A stretch of 14,064 nucleotides of DNA from contig USAX01000039.1 in assembly GCA_900552705.1 (NCBI GenBank), forward strand, positions 1 through 14,064, in the 5' to 3' direction. Origin of the DNA: an uncultured Collinsella sp. (lineage in GTDB: Bacteria; Actinomycetota; Coriobacteriia; Coriobacteriales; Coriobacteriaceae). Position 1 is the first letter of the stretch. Every line of letters starts with the position of its first letter. The position numbers were made by a program, and so were the translations under genes. Shown here piece by piece: positions 6,444 through 14,056 of the stretch. The notes beneath the pieces were generated by a model that saw only the letters and a list, made by a program, of their open reading frames with translations, made no database searches and was not told the DNA's origin.

Positions 6444-8324
6444 ATGTGCGGTTTTGTCGGTTTTGTCGGTGGGACGGATAACCAATCCGAGGTGCTCACC
6501 AAGATGATGGACCGCATCGTCCATCGTGGTCCCGACATGGGCGGTCAGTTTATCGACGGCCGCGTTGCCCTCGGCTTCCGCCGCTTGTCGATCCTCGACC
6601 TGACCGAGGCTGGCGCCCAACCTATGGCCAACGAGGACGGTAGCGTCGTCATTGTCTTCAACGGCGAGATCTACAACTTCCAAGAACTCCGTTCCGAGCT
6701 CGAGGCCAAGGGCTACAAGTTCCACTGCGGCGCCGACACCGAGAGCCTTCTGCACGGCTACGAGGAGTGGGGCGAGGCAGTACTCGATCGCTTGCGCGGT
6801 ATGTACGCCTTCGTCATCTGGGACAAGAAGAAGAACAAGCTTTTTGGCGCCCGTGATATCTTTGGCATCAAGCCGCTCTACTACTATCCCATGGCCGATG
6901 CGGGCGACGGCGCTCCGGGCGTGCTCTTTGGTTCCGAGATCAAGAGCTTCCTGGACTACCCGCACTTCCACAAGGCGGTCAACAAAAAGGCCCTGCGTCC
7001 GTACATGACGCTGCAGTATTCGGCGACTGAGGAGACCTTCTTCGAGGGTGTCTACAAGCTGCCGCCGGCGCACTACTTTACCGTCGATATTCCGACCGGC
7101 AAGATGAACATCGAGCGCTACTGGGATTGCGATTACTCTGCCGTCGAGAAGCCGTTCGAGGAGTACGTCGACGAGCTGGACGAGGTCGTGCACGAGAGCG
7201 TCGAGGCCCATCGCATCGCCGACGTCAAGGTCGCGTCGTTCCTCTCCGGCGGCGTCGACTCCAGCTACATCGCCGCTTGCCTCATGCCCGACAAGACCTT
7301 CTCGGTGGGCTTTGACTACAAGAACTTCAACGAGACCAACTACGCCAAGGAACTTTCTGACAAGCTCGGCGTCGAGAATGTCCGCAAGATGATAACCGCC
7401 GACGAGTTCTTCGGTGCGCTCGAGGACATCCAGTATCACATGGACGAGCCGCAGTCCAACCTGTCTTCCGTGCCGCTGTGGTTCTTGGCCGAGATGGCCC
7501 GCAAGGACGTCACCGTCGTGCTTTCGGGCGAAGGCGCCGACGAACTCTTTGGCGGCTACGCCTACTACGAGGACACGGTCCCAGTCCGCAAGTACAAAAA
7601 GATGGTGCCGCTGCCCATCCGTCGCGCGCTCGGTAACCTGGCGCTGCATATGCCGTACTTCAAGGGACATAACTTCCTGGTCAAGGGTGCCGAGATCCCC
7701 GAGAAGTCGTTCCTGGGACAGGCTCTGGTATGGCCGGAGCGCGAGGTCGACGGCGTGCTCAAGCCCGAGTACAACACCGGCGATGGCGCCTTCGAGCTTG
7801 CCGCTCCCATCTATGCGCGCGTGAAAGGTCAGCCCGAGCTGGTCAAGAAGCAGTACCTGGACATGAACATGTGGCTCCCGGGCGACATTCTGCTCAAGGC
7901 CGACAAGATGTGCATGGCGCACTCGCTGGAGCTGCGCGTGCCCTTCCTGGACCGCAAAGTCATGGAGTTCGCCGAGCACATTCCCGACCGCTACCGCATC
8001 AACGAGAACGGCAACAAACAGGTACTCCGCCACGCTGCCAACAAGTCGCTGCCCGATGAGTGGGCCACCCGTCCCAAGGTGGGCTTCCCGGTGCCGATTG
8101 TCTACTGGCTGCGCGAGCAAAAGTGGTACGACTATGTCAAGGAGTACTTCACCGCGCCGTGGGCAAGTGAGTTCTTCGATACCGACGAGCTCATGCACCT
8201 GCTCGATCTGCACTTTGCGGGCAAGGGCGATTTCCAGCGCAAGATCTATACGCCGCTCGTGTTCCTGGTGTGGTACAAGCGCTTCTTTATCGACGAGGAC
8301 CAGCCCGCTGTTCAGGCTGCCTAG
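6444..8324 (+). CDS. asnB: Asparagine synthase, glutamine-hydrolysing
   Basis: AsnB makes asparagine from aspartate, ATP and glutamine in the cytoplasm. The protein starts 'MCGFVGFVGG'; after removal of Met the Cys becomes the N-terminal nucleophile of the class II glutaminase domain (about residues 2-200), which also shows 'RGPDMGGQF', 'RRLSILDL' and 'VFNGEIYNF'. The synthetase domain follows, with the ATP-pyrophosphatase loop 'SGGVDSS' at residues 268-274, and later 'LSGEGADELFGGY' and 'LKADKMCMAHSLELRVPFLD'. At 626 residues it is longer than E. coli AsnB (554) and nearer the Bacillus-type enzymes. AGAGGGGA upstream supports the start, which must be here because the Cys has to follow Met directly. 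It stands alone between the tRNA region and a strong terminator. Confidence 0.95.
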   Translation: MCGFVGFVGGTDNQSEVLTKMMDRIVHRGPDMGGQFIDGRVALGFRRLSILDLTEAGAQPMANEDGSVVIVFNGEIYNFQELRSELEAKGYKFHCGADTESLLHGYEEWGEAVLDRLRGMYAFVIWDKKKNKLFGARDIFGIKPLYYYPMADAGDGAPGVLFGSEIKSFLDYPHFHKAVNKKALRPYMTLQYSATEETFFEGVYKLPPAHYFTVDIPTGKMNIERYWDCDYSAVEKPFEEYVDELDEVVHESVEAHRIADVKVASFLSGGVDSSYIAACLMPDKTFSVGFDYKNFNETNYAKELSDKLGVENVRKMITADEFFGALEDIQYHMDEPQSNLSSVPLWFLAEMARKDVTVVLSGEGADELFGGYAYYEDTVPVRKYKKMVPLPIRRALGNLALHMPYFKGHNFLVKGAEIPEKSFLGQALVWPEREVDGVLKPEYNTGDGAFELAAPIYARVKGQPELVKKQYLDMNMWLPGDILLKADKMCMAHSLELRVPFLDRKVMEFAEHIPDRYRINENGNKQVLRHAANKSLPDEWATRPKVGFPVPIVYWLREQKWYDYVKEYFTAPWASEFFDTDELMHLLDLHFAGKGDFQRKIYTPLVFLVWYKRFFIDEDQPAVQAA

Positions 8325-8349
8325 CCTCGGCTTACGAACGCCTGCGCGT

Positions 8350-8375
8350 AACGGCTCCTCCGGGAGCCGTTTTTG
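8350..8375 (+). terminator. Rho-independent terminator of asnB
   Basis: AACGGCTCC (8350-8358) pairs with GGAGCCGTT (8363-8371) over 9 bp with a short loop, followed by a run of T (8370-8374). It starts 26 bases after the asnB stop codon. Confidence 0.88.
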
Positions 8376-8401
8376 CGTGGGTGCGTTTCAGTTACTATAA
8401 A
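8373..8401 (+). promoter_or_regulatory. Candidate promoter of murE
   Basis: TTGCGT (8373-8378) and TATAAA (8396-8401) are separated by 17 bases and lie 36 bases before the murE ATG. The -35 overlaps the T-run of the asnB terminator, so the boundary between the two units is very compact. The -35 matches only the first three consensus bases. Confidence 0.5.
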
Positions 8402-8436
8402 AACCGTCCCTGCCAAATGGCTGAGAAAGGTGAAAG

Positions 8437-9999
8437 ATGCACCATTCGGATTCCGCGACCGTGACCACGGTCGATACGCTTGCCAAGCTTCTCGATGTGT
8501 GCGGTGAGCTGCGCGCATCAGAGCAGGTTGACGAGCGTGCCGTGACCGGCTGCTCGTTTGATTCGCGCGCGGTCTCGGCAGGTGACGTGTTCTTTTGCAA
8601 AGGTGCTGCCTTTAAGCCCGCGTTTTTGAGCATGGCGCTCGATGCGGGCGCCGTCGCATTTGTGTGCGAGGAGTCGCTGGTCGAGTCTCTGGAGCCGCTG
8701 GCGCAGGAGAGCGGTGCTGCGATGCTGGTTGTTGATAGCGTTCGCACGGCCATGGCCCTGTTGCCGCCGGAGGTCTACGACCGTCCCGACCACGACGTCA
8801 AGATCGTGGGCATCACCGGTACCAAGGGAAAGACCACGGCCGCTTTTATGCTCCAGTCGATTATTAAAGCGGCGGGCGAGTCCTGCGGCATGATCGGCTC
8901 GGTGAGTACCGACGATGGCATCGAGTGCTACGAGAGCACCAATACTACGCCCGAGGCCCCAGAGGTCTGGCGCCATATCGCCAACTGCCGCACGTCAGGT
9001 CGCCAGTCCATGGTCATGGAGGTCTCGAGCCAGGCGCTCAAGTACCAACGCGTCGAGAATCTGCCGTTTGACGTGGCGTGCTTCCTCAACATCGGCCGTG
9101 ACCACATCTCGCCGATCGAACACCCCACGTTTGAGGATTATTTTGAGAGCAAACTCAGGATCTTTGACCAGGCAAAGACCGCCGTGGTGAATCTGGGCAC
9201 CGAAGAGGTTGACCGTGTGTTGGAGGCAGCGTCGACGGCCGAGCGCTTGGTGACCGTTGGCGTCGAGCATCCCGAGGCAAGCCTGTGGGCGAGCGATGTG
9301 CGCATGGTCGGCTTTAACATCGAGTTTAACCTGCATGGCCTGTGTGCCGACGAGTCCGAGGCGGGGGAGAAGGTCCTGCTGGGCATCGCGGGCGACTTTA
9401 ACGTGGAAAACGCGCTGGTCGCTATCGCCGCTGCGCGCGAGATCGGCATCGGTATCGAGGCTATCAAGAAGGGACTCTCCAAACTGCGTGTACCGGGCCG
9501 TATGGAGGTCGTGGAGTCGAAGGACGGCCGCGTGATCTGCGTCGTTGACTATGCGCACAACCAGCTTTCGTTCCGTTCGCTTTTCTCGTCGGTCAAGCGC
9601 GCGTTTCCCGCTAGTCCAGTCATTGCAGTGTTTGGCGCTGCCGGCGGCAAGGCGCAGGAGCGCCGCGAGCAGCTTCCGCGCGAGGCCGCACCATATTCCG
9701 ACCTGATGATCTTTGCCAACGAGGACCCGGCTCACGAGGACCCGATGAAGGTCTGTCGCGAGCTTGCCGAGCATGTTCCCGACGATACGCCGAACAAGAT
9801 CATCCTCGACCGCGAAGCCGCTGTGCATGCGGCGTTCAAGGCGGCGCGCGAGGAGTACGTCAACCCCAATGCTCCCACCATTGTCTTGCTGCTGGCAAAG
9901 GGTGACGAGGAGCTCATGCACGTGGGCGACGAGTTCGTGCCCATCGAGAGCGACCTTTCGTTGGCCAATCGCCTGATCGATGTTACCCAGTTTGACTAA
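8437..9999 (+). CDS. murE: UDP-N-acetylmuramyl-tripeptide synthetase (MurE family)
   Basis: MurE adds the third amino acid to UDP-MurNAc-L-Ala-D-Glu in the cytoplasm, using ATP. The N-terminal domain has 'CSFDSRAVSAGDVFFCKGA'. The central ATPase has the P-loop 'GITGTKGKTT' (residues 125-134), 'STNTTPEAPEVWRH', 'MEVSSQALKYQRV', 'NIGRDHISPIEHPTF' and the probable carbamylated lysine Lys239. The C-terminal domain shows 'VVDYAHNQLSF' and 'FGAAGGKAQERR'. The selectivity motif, DNPR in diaminopimelate enzymes, reads EDPA at residues 429-432, closer to Lys-type enzymes (for example DNPA in Staphylococcus). Length (520) is slightly above the usual 480-500. AAAGGTG precedes the ATG. It lies outside any division cluster, so the genome may hold another MurE; a different amino acid substrate (Lys or Orn) is inferred. 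Confidence 0.88.
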   Translation: MHHSDSATVTTVDTLAKLLDVCGELRASEQVDERAVTGCSFDSRAVSAGDVFFCKGAAFKPAFLSMALDAGAVAFVCEESLVESLEPLAQESGAAMLVVDSVRTAMALLPPEVYDRPDHDVKIVGITGTKGKTTAAFMLQSIIKAAGESCGMIGSVSTDDGIECYESTNTTPEAPEVWRHIANCRTSGRQSMVMEVSSQALKYQRVENLPFDVACFLNIGRDHISPIEHPTFEDYFESKLRIFDQAKTAVVNLGTEEVDRVLEAASTAERLVTVGVEHPEASLWASDVRMVGFNIEFNLHGLCADESEAGEKVLLGIAGDFNVENALVAIAAAREIGIGIEAIKKGLSKLRVPGRMEVVESKDGRVICVVDYAHNQLSFRSLFSSVKRAFPASPVIAVFGAAGGKAQERREQLPREAAPYSDLMIFANEDPAHEDPMKVCRELAEHVPDDTPNKIILDREAAVHAAFKAAREEYVNPNAPTIVLLLAKGDEELMHVGDEFVPIESDLSLANRLIDVTQFD

Positions 10000-10106
10000 T
10001 GAACCATGATGGCGAAGGCGCCCTGAGTGCGCTGTCGCCATAAACGTGTTCCCTCAATCAAAACATGCCGTCCAAGCCCAAACCCTTCTACGTAAACGGA
10101 GTAACC

Positions 10107-11018
10107 ATGTCCCACAACACCCTGCCGACCGTCGCCGAGCTTTCGGGCGAGATGCGCGAGCGCTTGGCCAAGGTTAAGTACGTCTTTACCGACCTGGATG
10201 CTACGATGCTCGCACCCGGCTCGTGCGTGCTGCGCGACAACGACGGCAACCCCTCGACCAAGCTCGTCGAGGCTGTCGTGGCACTTGCCCGCGCCGGCAT
10301 CCAAGTGGTTCCCACCTCGGGCCGCAACCGCACCATGATCCACGAGGATGCACGCGTGCTCGGCCTCAACTCCTACATTGGTGAGATGGGTGGCCTGGTC
10401 ATGTACGATCTCAAGGCCAACGATTGGGAGTATCTGACCGGCGATATGCCCTACGACCCATCTTGCGGTCTCACGCCGCACCAGGTGATCGAGCAGACTG
10501 GCGTGTGCGAGAAGATTCTCGCCCGCTGGCCGCACAAGATCGAGTATCACAACGACATGTCGACCGGCTACAAGTACCGCGAGGTTACCGTCGGCATGCG
10601 CGGCGACATCCCCGATGACGAGGCGCAGGCCATTCTCGACGAGGCCGGCTGTGGCCTGGTGTGGGCCTGTAACGGTCACCTGACGCATCTGTCCAAGCCG
10701 ACGACGCTCGAGCTCGATCGCGTCGAGGACGGTCGCGCGTTCAACATCAACCCCGCGGGTCTCAACAAAGGCGTCGCCATTGCGCGCTTCTGCGAGCACC
10801 TGGGGATCGAGCGCGAGGAGACGCTCGCGCTCGGCGACTCCGAGTCCGACTTCTACATGGCCGATCACGTGGGCACGTTCTGCCTGGTCGAGAATGGCCT
10901 GACGAGCGCCGGCGCGCCCGAGTTCCTGGCTGCTTGCGAGAACGCTTTCGTTACGCGCGGCAAAATTGTCGACGGTTGGGCGGCGACGGCAGAGCTGCTG
11001 GTCGCGGCGCGTTCGTAG
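10107..11018 (+). CDS. HAD-superfamily hydrolase, Cof/type IIB-like phosphatase
   Basis: This 303-residue protein has all four haloacid-dehalogenase motifs. Motif I is 'FTDLDATML' (nucleophile Asp29, acid/base Asp31), motif II 'PTSGR' (Thr70-Ser71), the motif III lysine is Lys221 in 'LNKGVAIARF', and motif IV is 'LGDSESDFYMAD' (Asp244, Asp248). The long segment between motifs II and III fits a type IIB cap, as in Cof-like sugar-phosphate phosphatases. The usual Gly after the second Asp is Ala32 here, a tolerated change. The substrate cannot be named; sugar phosphate or mannosyl-phosphoglycerate phosphatases are possibilities. The ATG at 10107 has GGAG 6 bases upstream; an in-frame ATG at 10065 lacks a ribosome site. 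It follows murE by 107 bp and precedes murI by 51 bp, so co-transcription with cell-wall genes is possible. Confidence 0.85.
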   Translation: MSHNTLPTVAELSGEMRERLAKVKYVFTDLDATMLAPGSCVLRDNDGNPSTKLVEAVVALARAGIQVVPTSGRNRTMIHEDARVLGLNSYIGEMGGLVMYDLKANDWEYLTGDMPYDPSCGLTPHQVIEQTGVCEKILARWPHKIEYHNDMSTGYKYREVTVGMRGDIPDDEAQAILDEAGCGLVWACNGHLTHLSKPTTLELDRVEDGRAFNINPAGLNKGVAIARFCEHLGIEREETLALGDSESDFYMADHVGTFCLVENGLTSAGAPEFLAACENAFVTRGKIVDGWAATAELLVAARS

Positions 11019-11069
11019 CGCGGCGTCGCCGCACTTGGACATGTCTTTTCGAGAGAGACTGGTGAGGTA

Positions 11070-11954
11070 ATGTCCGATATCGAGAATCCGGCAGGCGACA
11101 CGCGCCCGATTGGCGTGTTCGATTCTGGTTTGGGCGGTCTGACGGTTGCGCGCGCCATCGCGACGGCGCTGCCGCATGAGTCCGTCTACTACTTCGGCGA
11201 CACCAAACGCTGCCCCTACGGCACGCGCACCGAGGATGAGGTGCGCTCGTTTGCGTTGCAGGCGGGCCGTTGGCTGTCGAAGCACGACGTCAAGATTATG
11301 GTCATCGCCTGCAACACGGCGACAGCTGCGGCCTTGCGTCTGGCCCAGCAGGTGCTCGACGTTCCCGTGATCGGCGTGATCGCGCCGGGTGCCCGTGCGG
11401 CAATCAACAGCACCCGCACGCGTCGCGTGGGCGTGCTCGCCACCAACCTCACCATTCGCTCGGGCGCTTACACGCGCGCCATTCAGGACCTAGATGCCGG
11501 CGTCGACGTATACGGCTGCCCCGCCTCGAGCTTTGTCGAGGTTGTCGAACACGAGCTCGCCTCGGGTGCGCATCTGCAAGAGCAGTGGCTTGAGAACGAG
11601 GACATCTTCGATACGCCTGCCGTGCGTGCGCTGGTGGGTGCCACGGTTGAGCCACTGCGCGACCACGGTATCGATACCGTGGTGCTCGGCTGTACGCATT
11701 TTCCGCTGTTGGTGGGACCTATCCGCCATGCGCTGGGGCCTGGGGTACGCGTCGTGAGTTCCGCCGAGGAGACCACGCGCGAGCTGACCGATATCCTCAC
11801 GCGCCGCGAGCAGCTGGCGGGCGTCGCCGCCGAGCCGCAGCATCGTTTTGCCACGACGGCCGATAACATTGCCGAGTTTGCGGTGGCGGGCAGCTTTATC
11901 TTTGGTCGGCCGCTCAAGAGCATTGAGCATATCGATATCGATGAGCTGAAATAG
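11070..11954 (+). CDS. murI: Glutamate racemase
   Basis: MurI interconverts L- and D-glutamate, supplying D-Glu for the second position of the peptidoglycan stem peptide. The family start 'PIGVFDSGLGGLTVARAI' (Asp12 and Ser13 in the substrate pocket) and 'YFGDTKRCPYGTRTEDEV' are clear. The two catalytic cysteines are Cys81 in 'IACNTATAAAL' and Cys208 in 'VLGCTHFPLL'. Length (294) is slightly above the usual 265-285, with about 10 extra residues at the N-terminus. GAGG lies 4 bases before the ATG. It heads a murI-rph-rdgB-dtd series; murI close to rph and rdgB is also seen in mycobacteria, which supports an actinobacterial origin. Confidence 0.95.
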   Translation: MSDIENPAGDTRPIGVFDSGLGGLTVARAIATALPHESVYYFGDTKRCPYGTRTEDEVRSFALQAGRWLSKHDVKIMVIACNTATAAALRLAQQVLDVPVIGVIAPGARAAINSTRTRRVGVLATNLTIRSGAYTRAIQDLDAGVDVYGCPASSFVEVVEHELASGAHLQEQWLENEDIFDTPAVRALVGATVEPLRDHGIDTVVLGCTHFPLLVGPIRHALGPGVRVVSSAEETTRELTDILTRREQLAGVAAEPQHRFATTADNIAEFAVAGSFIFGRPLKSIEHIDIDELK

Positions 11955-12008
11955 ATGTAAGGCCGCCGTCAGAGCCTTCGCCACACCTTTTGCCGAAAGG
12001 ATTTTTCT

Positions 12009-12734
12009 ATGGAGTACATGCAGGTCAACCGCGCCAACGGTCGCGCCGCCAACGAGTTGCGCCCCGTTAAGCTCACCCGTGGCGTCATGAAGCACGCCCA
12101 CGGCTCGTGTTTTGCCGAGTTCGGTGACACGCGCGTGTTGTGCGCCGCCACAATCGAGGAGGGCGTGCCGGGCTGGCGAAAGGGAGCTAAGGTCGGCTGG
12201 GTGACCGCGGAATACGCCATGCTGCCGGCGTCGACCGGCAAGCGCTGCAAGCGCGAGCACGCCAACCGCAAGGGTCGCTCCATGGAGATCGAGCGCCTCA
12301 TTGGCCGCAGCCTGCGTACCGTCGTCAACATGAAGGCGCTCGGCGAGTACACCGTCACCGTCGACTGCGATGTGATTCAGGCCGATGGCGGCACGCGTAC
12401 AGCGAGCATCACCGGCGCCTGGGTGGCGCTGCACGACGCCCTCGCCATGTGGGTCGAGGCGGGCAAGATCGAGCGCATCCCGCTTACCGGCCAGGTGGCT
12501 GCAATCTCCATGGGCGTTGTCGACGGCAATACGCTGCTTGACCTCGATTATTCCGAGGACAGCCATGCCGAAGTCGACATGAACCTCGTCGCCACCGACA
12601 CCGGTGAGATGATCGAGCTCCAGGGCACTGGCGAGCAGGCGCCCTTTGACCGTAAGCGCCTCAACGCCCTGCTCGACCTGGGCGACAAAGGCATCGCCGA
12701 GCTCATCGAGCTTCAGCGCCAAGCCATCGCCTAA
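12009..12734 (+). CDS. rph: Ribonuclease PH
   Basis: RNase PH is a phosphate-dependent 3'-to-5' exoribonuclease that trims tRNA precursors, acting as a hexamer in the cytoplasm. The sequence shows 'RPVKLTRGVMKHAHGSCFAEFGDTRVLCAATIEE' early, the basic tRNA-contact region with 'KRCKREHANRKGRSMEIERL' (about residues 78-97), and the phosphate-binding 'GGTRTASITGAW' with Arg130. The length of 241 is normal and the frame is intact (unlike the frameshifted rph of E. coli K-12). GAAAGGA precedes the ATG; an in-frame ATG three codons later has no better ribosome site. It follows murI by 54 bp. A stem-loop overlapping its stop codon may end many transcripts. Confidence 0.96.
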   Translation: MEYMQVNRANGRAANELRPVKLTRGVMKHAHGSCFAEFGDTRVLCAATIEEGVPGWRKGAKVGWVTAEYAMLPASTGKRCKREHANRKGRSMEIERLIGRSLRTVVNMKALGEYTVTVDCDVIQADGGTRTASITGAWVALHDALAMWVEAGKIERIPLTGQVAAISMGVVDGNTLLDLDYSEDSHAEVDMNLVATDTGEMIELQGTGEQAPFDRKRLNALLDLGDKGIAELIELQRQAIA

Positions 12735-12773
12735 CCTGCCAAAAAGGGACAGGTTTATTTTGGCAGGTTTTAT
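12733..12773 (+). terminator. Inverted repeat at the end of rph, candidate terminator
   Basis: A perfect 12-bp stem (AACCTGCCAAAA, 12733-12744, with TTTTGGCAGGTT, 12758-12769) surrounds a 13-base loop and is followed by TTAT. The left arm overlaps the rph stop codon. The loop contains a second GGGACAGG close to the stem sequence, allowing an alternative fold (CCTG with CAGG). The T-run is short, so it could equally be an mRNA-stabilising structure or one end of an intergenic repeat. Confidence 0.5.
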
Positions 12774-12877
12774 CTGGGAAAACGTCGAAGTATAAGACTG
12801 CCGTTGATTGAGAGGGGAGAGGCGGAGGCCCTCGTCGCCCTCGGCGCGGCATTGCTATAGAGACAAGGAGACCACTC

Positions 12878-13519
12878 ATGGCACTTGAGAAGATCGACAT
12901 CGACACCCTCGACCCGGCGGCGACCATTGTCGTGGCAACGGGCAACGCCCATAAGCTCACCGAGATCGAGGCCATTTTAGGCAAGGTCATGCCCGAGGTT
13001 CGCTTTGTGGCGCTCGGCCAGCTGGGCGATTTTGAGGACCCCGAGGAAAACGGCACGACGTTTTTGGAGAACGCCATCATCAAGGCGCAGGCTGCCGTCG
13101 AAGAGACGGGGCTCATGGCCATCGCCGACGATTCTGGCTTGGTCGTCGACGCGCTTGACGGCGAGCCGGGCGTGTATAGCGCGCGCTATGCGGGCGTGCA
13201 CGGAGACGATGCCGCCAACAACGCCAAGCTTCTCGTTAACCTGGAAGGCGTGGCGGACGAGGACCGCACCGCGCGCTTTATGAGCGTCGTTGCGCTTATC
13301 GACACGGATGGTCTGGTCACCTATGGCGAGGGCGCCTGCGAGGGCGTTATCGCACACGAGGGCCGCGGCGATCACGGCTTTGGCTATGACCCGCTGTTCC
13401 TGCCGGTCGACACGCCGGGCAAGACCATGGCCGAGCTGACGGCGGACGAGAAGAACGCCATCAGCCATCGTTTCCACGCGCTCGAGCATCTGTCCGCCAA
13501 ACTGACGGGCGAGGAGTAG
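12878..13519 (+). CDS. rdgB: XTP/dITP diphosphatase (RdgB/HAM1 family)
   Basis: RdgB hydrolyses non-canonical purine nucleoside triphosphates such as XTP and dITP to monophosphate and pyrophosphate, keeping them out of DNA and RNA. Family motifs are 'VVATGNAHKLTEIEAIL' (Thr-Gly-Asn plus Lys for triphosphate binding), 'AIADDSGLVVDALDGEPGVYSARYAG' with Asp84/Asp85, 'GFGYDPLFLP' and the C-terminal 'SHRFHAL'. Length is 213, about 10 above typical, because of a short N-terminal extension before the first strand. AAGGAG lies 9 bases before the ATG. The 143-bp gap after rph holds the inverted repeat and a G-rich purine stretch. Its stop codon is followed after 3 bases by dtd. Confidence 0.95.
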   Translation: MALEKIDIDTLDPAATIVVATGNAHKLTEIEAILGKVMPEVRFVALGQLGDFEDPEENGTTFLENAIIKAQAAVEETGLMAIADDSGLVVDALDGEPGVYSARYAGVHGDDAANNAKLLVNLEGVADEDRTARFMSVVALIDTDGLVTYGEGACEGVIAHEGRGDHGFGYDPLFLPVDTPGKTMAELTADEKNAISHRFHALEHLSAKLTGEE

Positions 13520-13522
13520 GCC

Positions 13523-13969
13523 GTGCGTGCGGTGGTGCAGCGCGTACTCAACGCCGGTGTGACGGTCGACGGCGAGTGCGTGGGCAAAATTGGGCGCGGC
13601 TATCTGGTGCTGCTGGGCGTGGGCCACGGCGACACGCGCGCCGAGGCCGATAAGCTGTGGGGCAAGCTCCGCGGCTTGCGCATTAACGAGGACGAGAACG
13701 GCAAGACCAACCTGGCACTTGCCGATGTCGACGGCGAGGTTCTCGTAGTGTCGCAGTTCACGCTGTTCGCCGATTGCCGTCACGGCCGCCGCCCATCGTT
13801 TACGGATGCCGGCGCCCCCGATGTCGCCAACGAGCTCTACGAGTACTTCCTGACGCTCGTTCGCCAAGATGTCGAACACGTGGCGCATGGCATCTTTGGC
13901 GCCGATATGAAAGTCGACCTCGTCAACGACGGCCCATTCACCATCGTCCTCGATACCGACAATCTGTAA
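13523..13969 (+). CDS. dtd: D-aminoacyl-tRNA deacylase
   Basis: Dtd removes D-amino acids, and glycine mischarged on tRNA-Ala, from tRNA, protecting translation. The protein begins 'MRAVVQRVLNAGVTVDGE', as usual for the family, and has the catalytic-site motif 'SQFTLFAD' (Ser77-Gln78) and 'NDGPFTIVLDTDN' with the Gly137-Pro138 that forms the cross-subunit cis-proline gate. At 148 residues it is of standard size (about 145-150). The start is GTG, and its ribosome site GAGGAG lies inside the last codons of rdgB, so the two genes are almost certainly translationally coupled. Its place next to murI, which makes D-glutamate, is suggestive but common housekeeping clustering could explain it. Confidence 0.95.
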   Translation: MRAVVQRVLNAGVTVDGECVGKIGRGYLVLLGVGHGDTRAEADKLWGKLRGLRINEDENGKTNLALADVDGEVLVVSQFTLFADCRHGRRPSFTDAGAPDVANELYEYFLTLVRQDVEHVAHGIFGADMKVDLVNDGPFTIVLDTDNL

Positions 13970-13988
13970 GTAGCCAAATTAGCTACTT
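13968..13988 (+). other. Small hairpin at the dtd stop codon
   Basis: AAGTAGC (13968-13974) pairs with GCTACTT (13982-13988) around a 7-base loop. No T-run follows, so it is a weak terminator at best. It overlaps the dtd stop codon and the start of the promoter-like sequence that follows. Confidence 0.4.
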
Positions 13989-14016
13989 GCGCGTGGTCGC
14001 AACAGGGTGCTATAGT
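13987..14016 (+). promoter_or_regulatory. Promoter for the next gene beyond the window
   Basis: TTGCGC (13987-13992) and TATAGT (14011-14016) are 18 bases apart, and the -10 has an extended TGC in front. No coding region starts before the window ends, so the target gene lies outside. Confidence 0.55.
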
Positions 14017-14036
14017 ATTAGAGTTTTGTCTATCTT

Positions 14037-14056
14037 AGGGGTATTATCCCCTTTTT
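14037..14056 (+). terminator. Short hairpin with T-run, possible leader attenuator
   Basis: AGGGG (14037-14041) and CCCCT (14048-14052) form a 5-bp stem with a 6-base loop, followed by TTTTT. It is about 15 bases downstream of the likely transcription start of the promoter at 13987-14016, so it could be a small attenuator. The stem is short and the window ends 8 bases later. Confidence 0.3.

Noticed and set aside
6399..8213. 604-codon open frame on the minus strand opposite asnB
   Set aside because: It mirrors asnB codon by codon, is rich in Val/Leu/His as expected from antisense GC-rich codons, and lacks any motif.
10009..10041. Terminator after murE
   Set aside because: ATGGCGA pairs with TCGCCAT, but the stem is interrupted and no T-run follows; it is a weak hairpin only.
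10065..10106. Earlier in-frame ATG for the HAD protein
   Set aside because: No ribosome site precedes it; the ATG at 10107 has GGAG at proper spacing and motif I then lies near residue 29.
8995..11285. Long minus-strand frames opposite murE, the HAD gene and the murI start
   Set aside because: They are antisense shadows; all three sense genes have complete catalytic motifs and ribosome sites.
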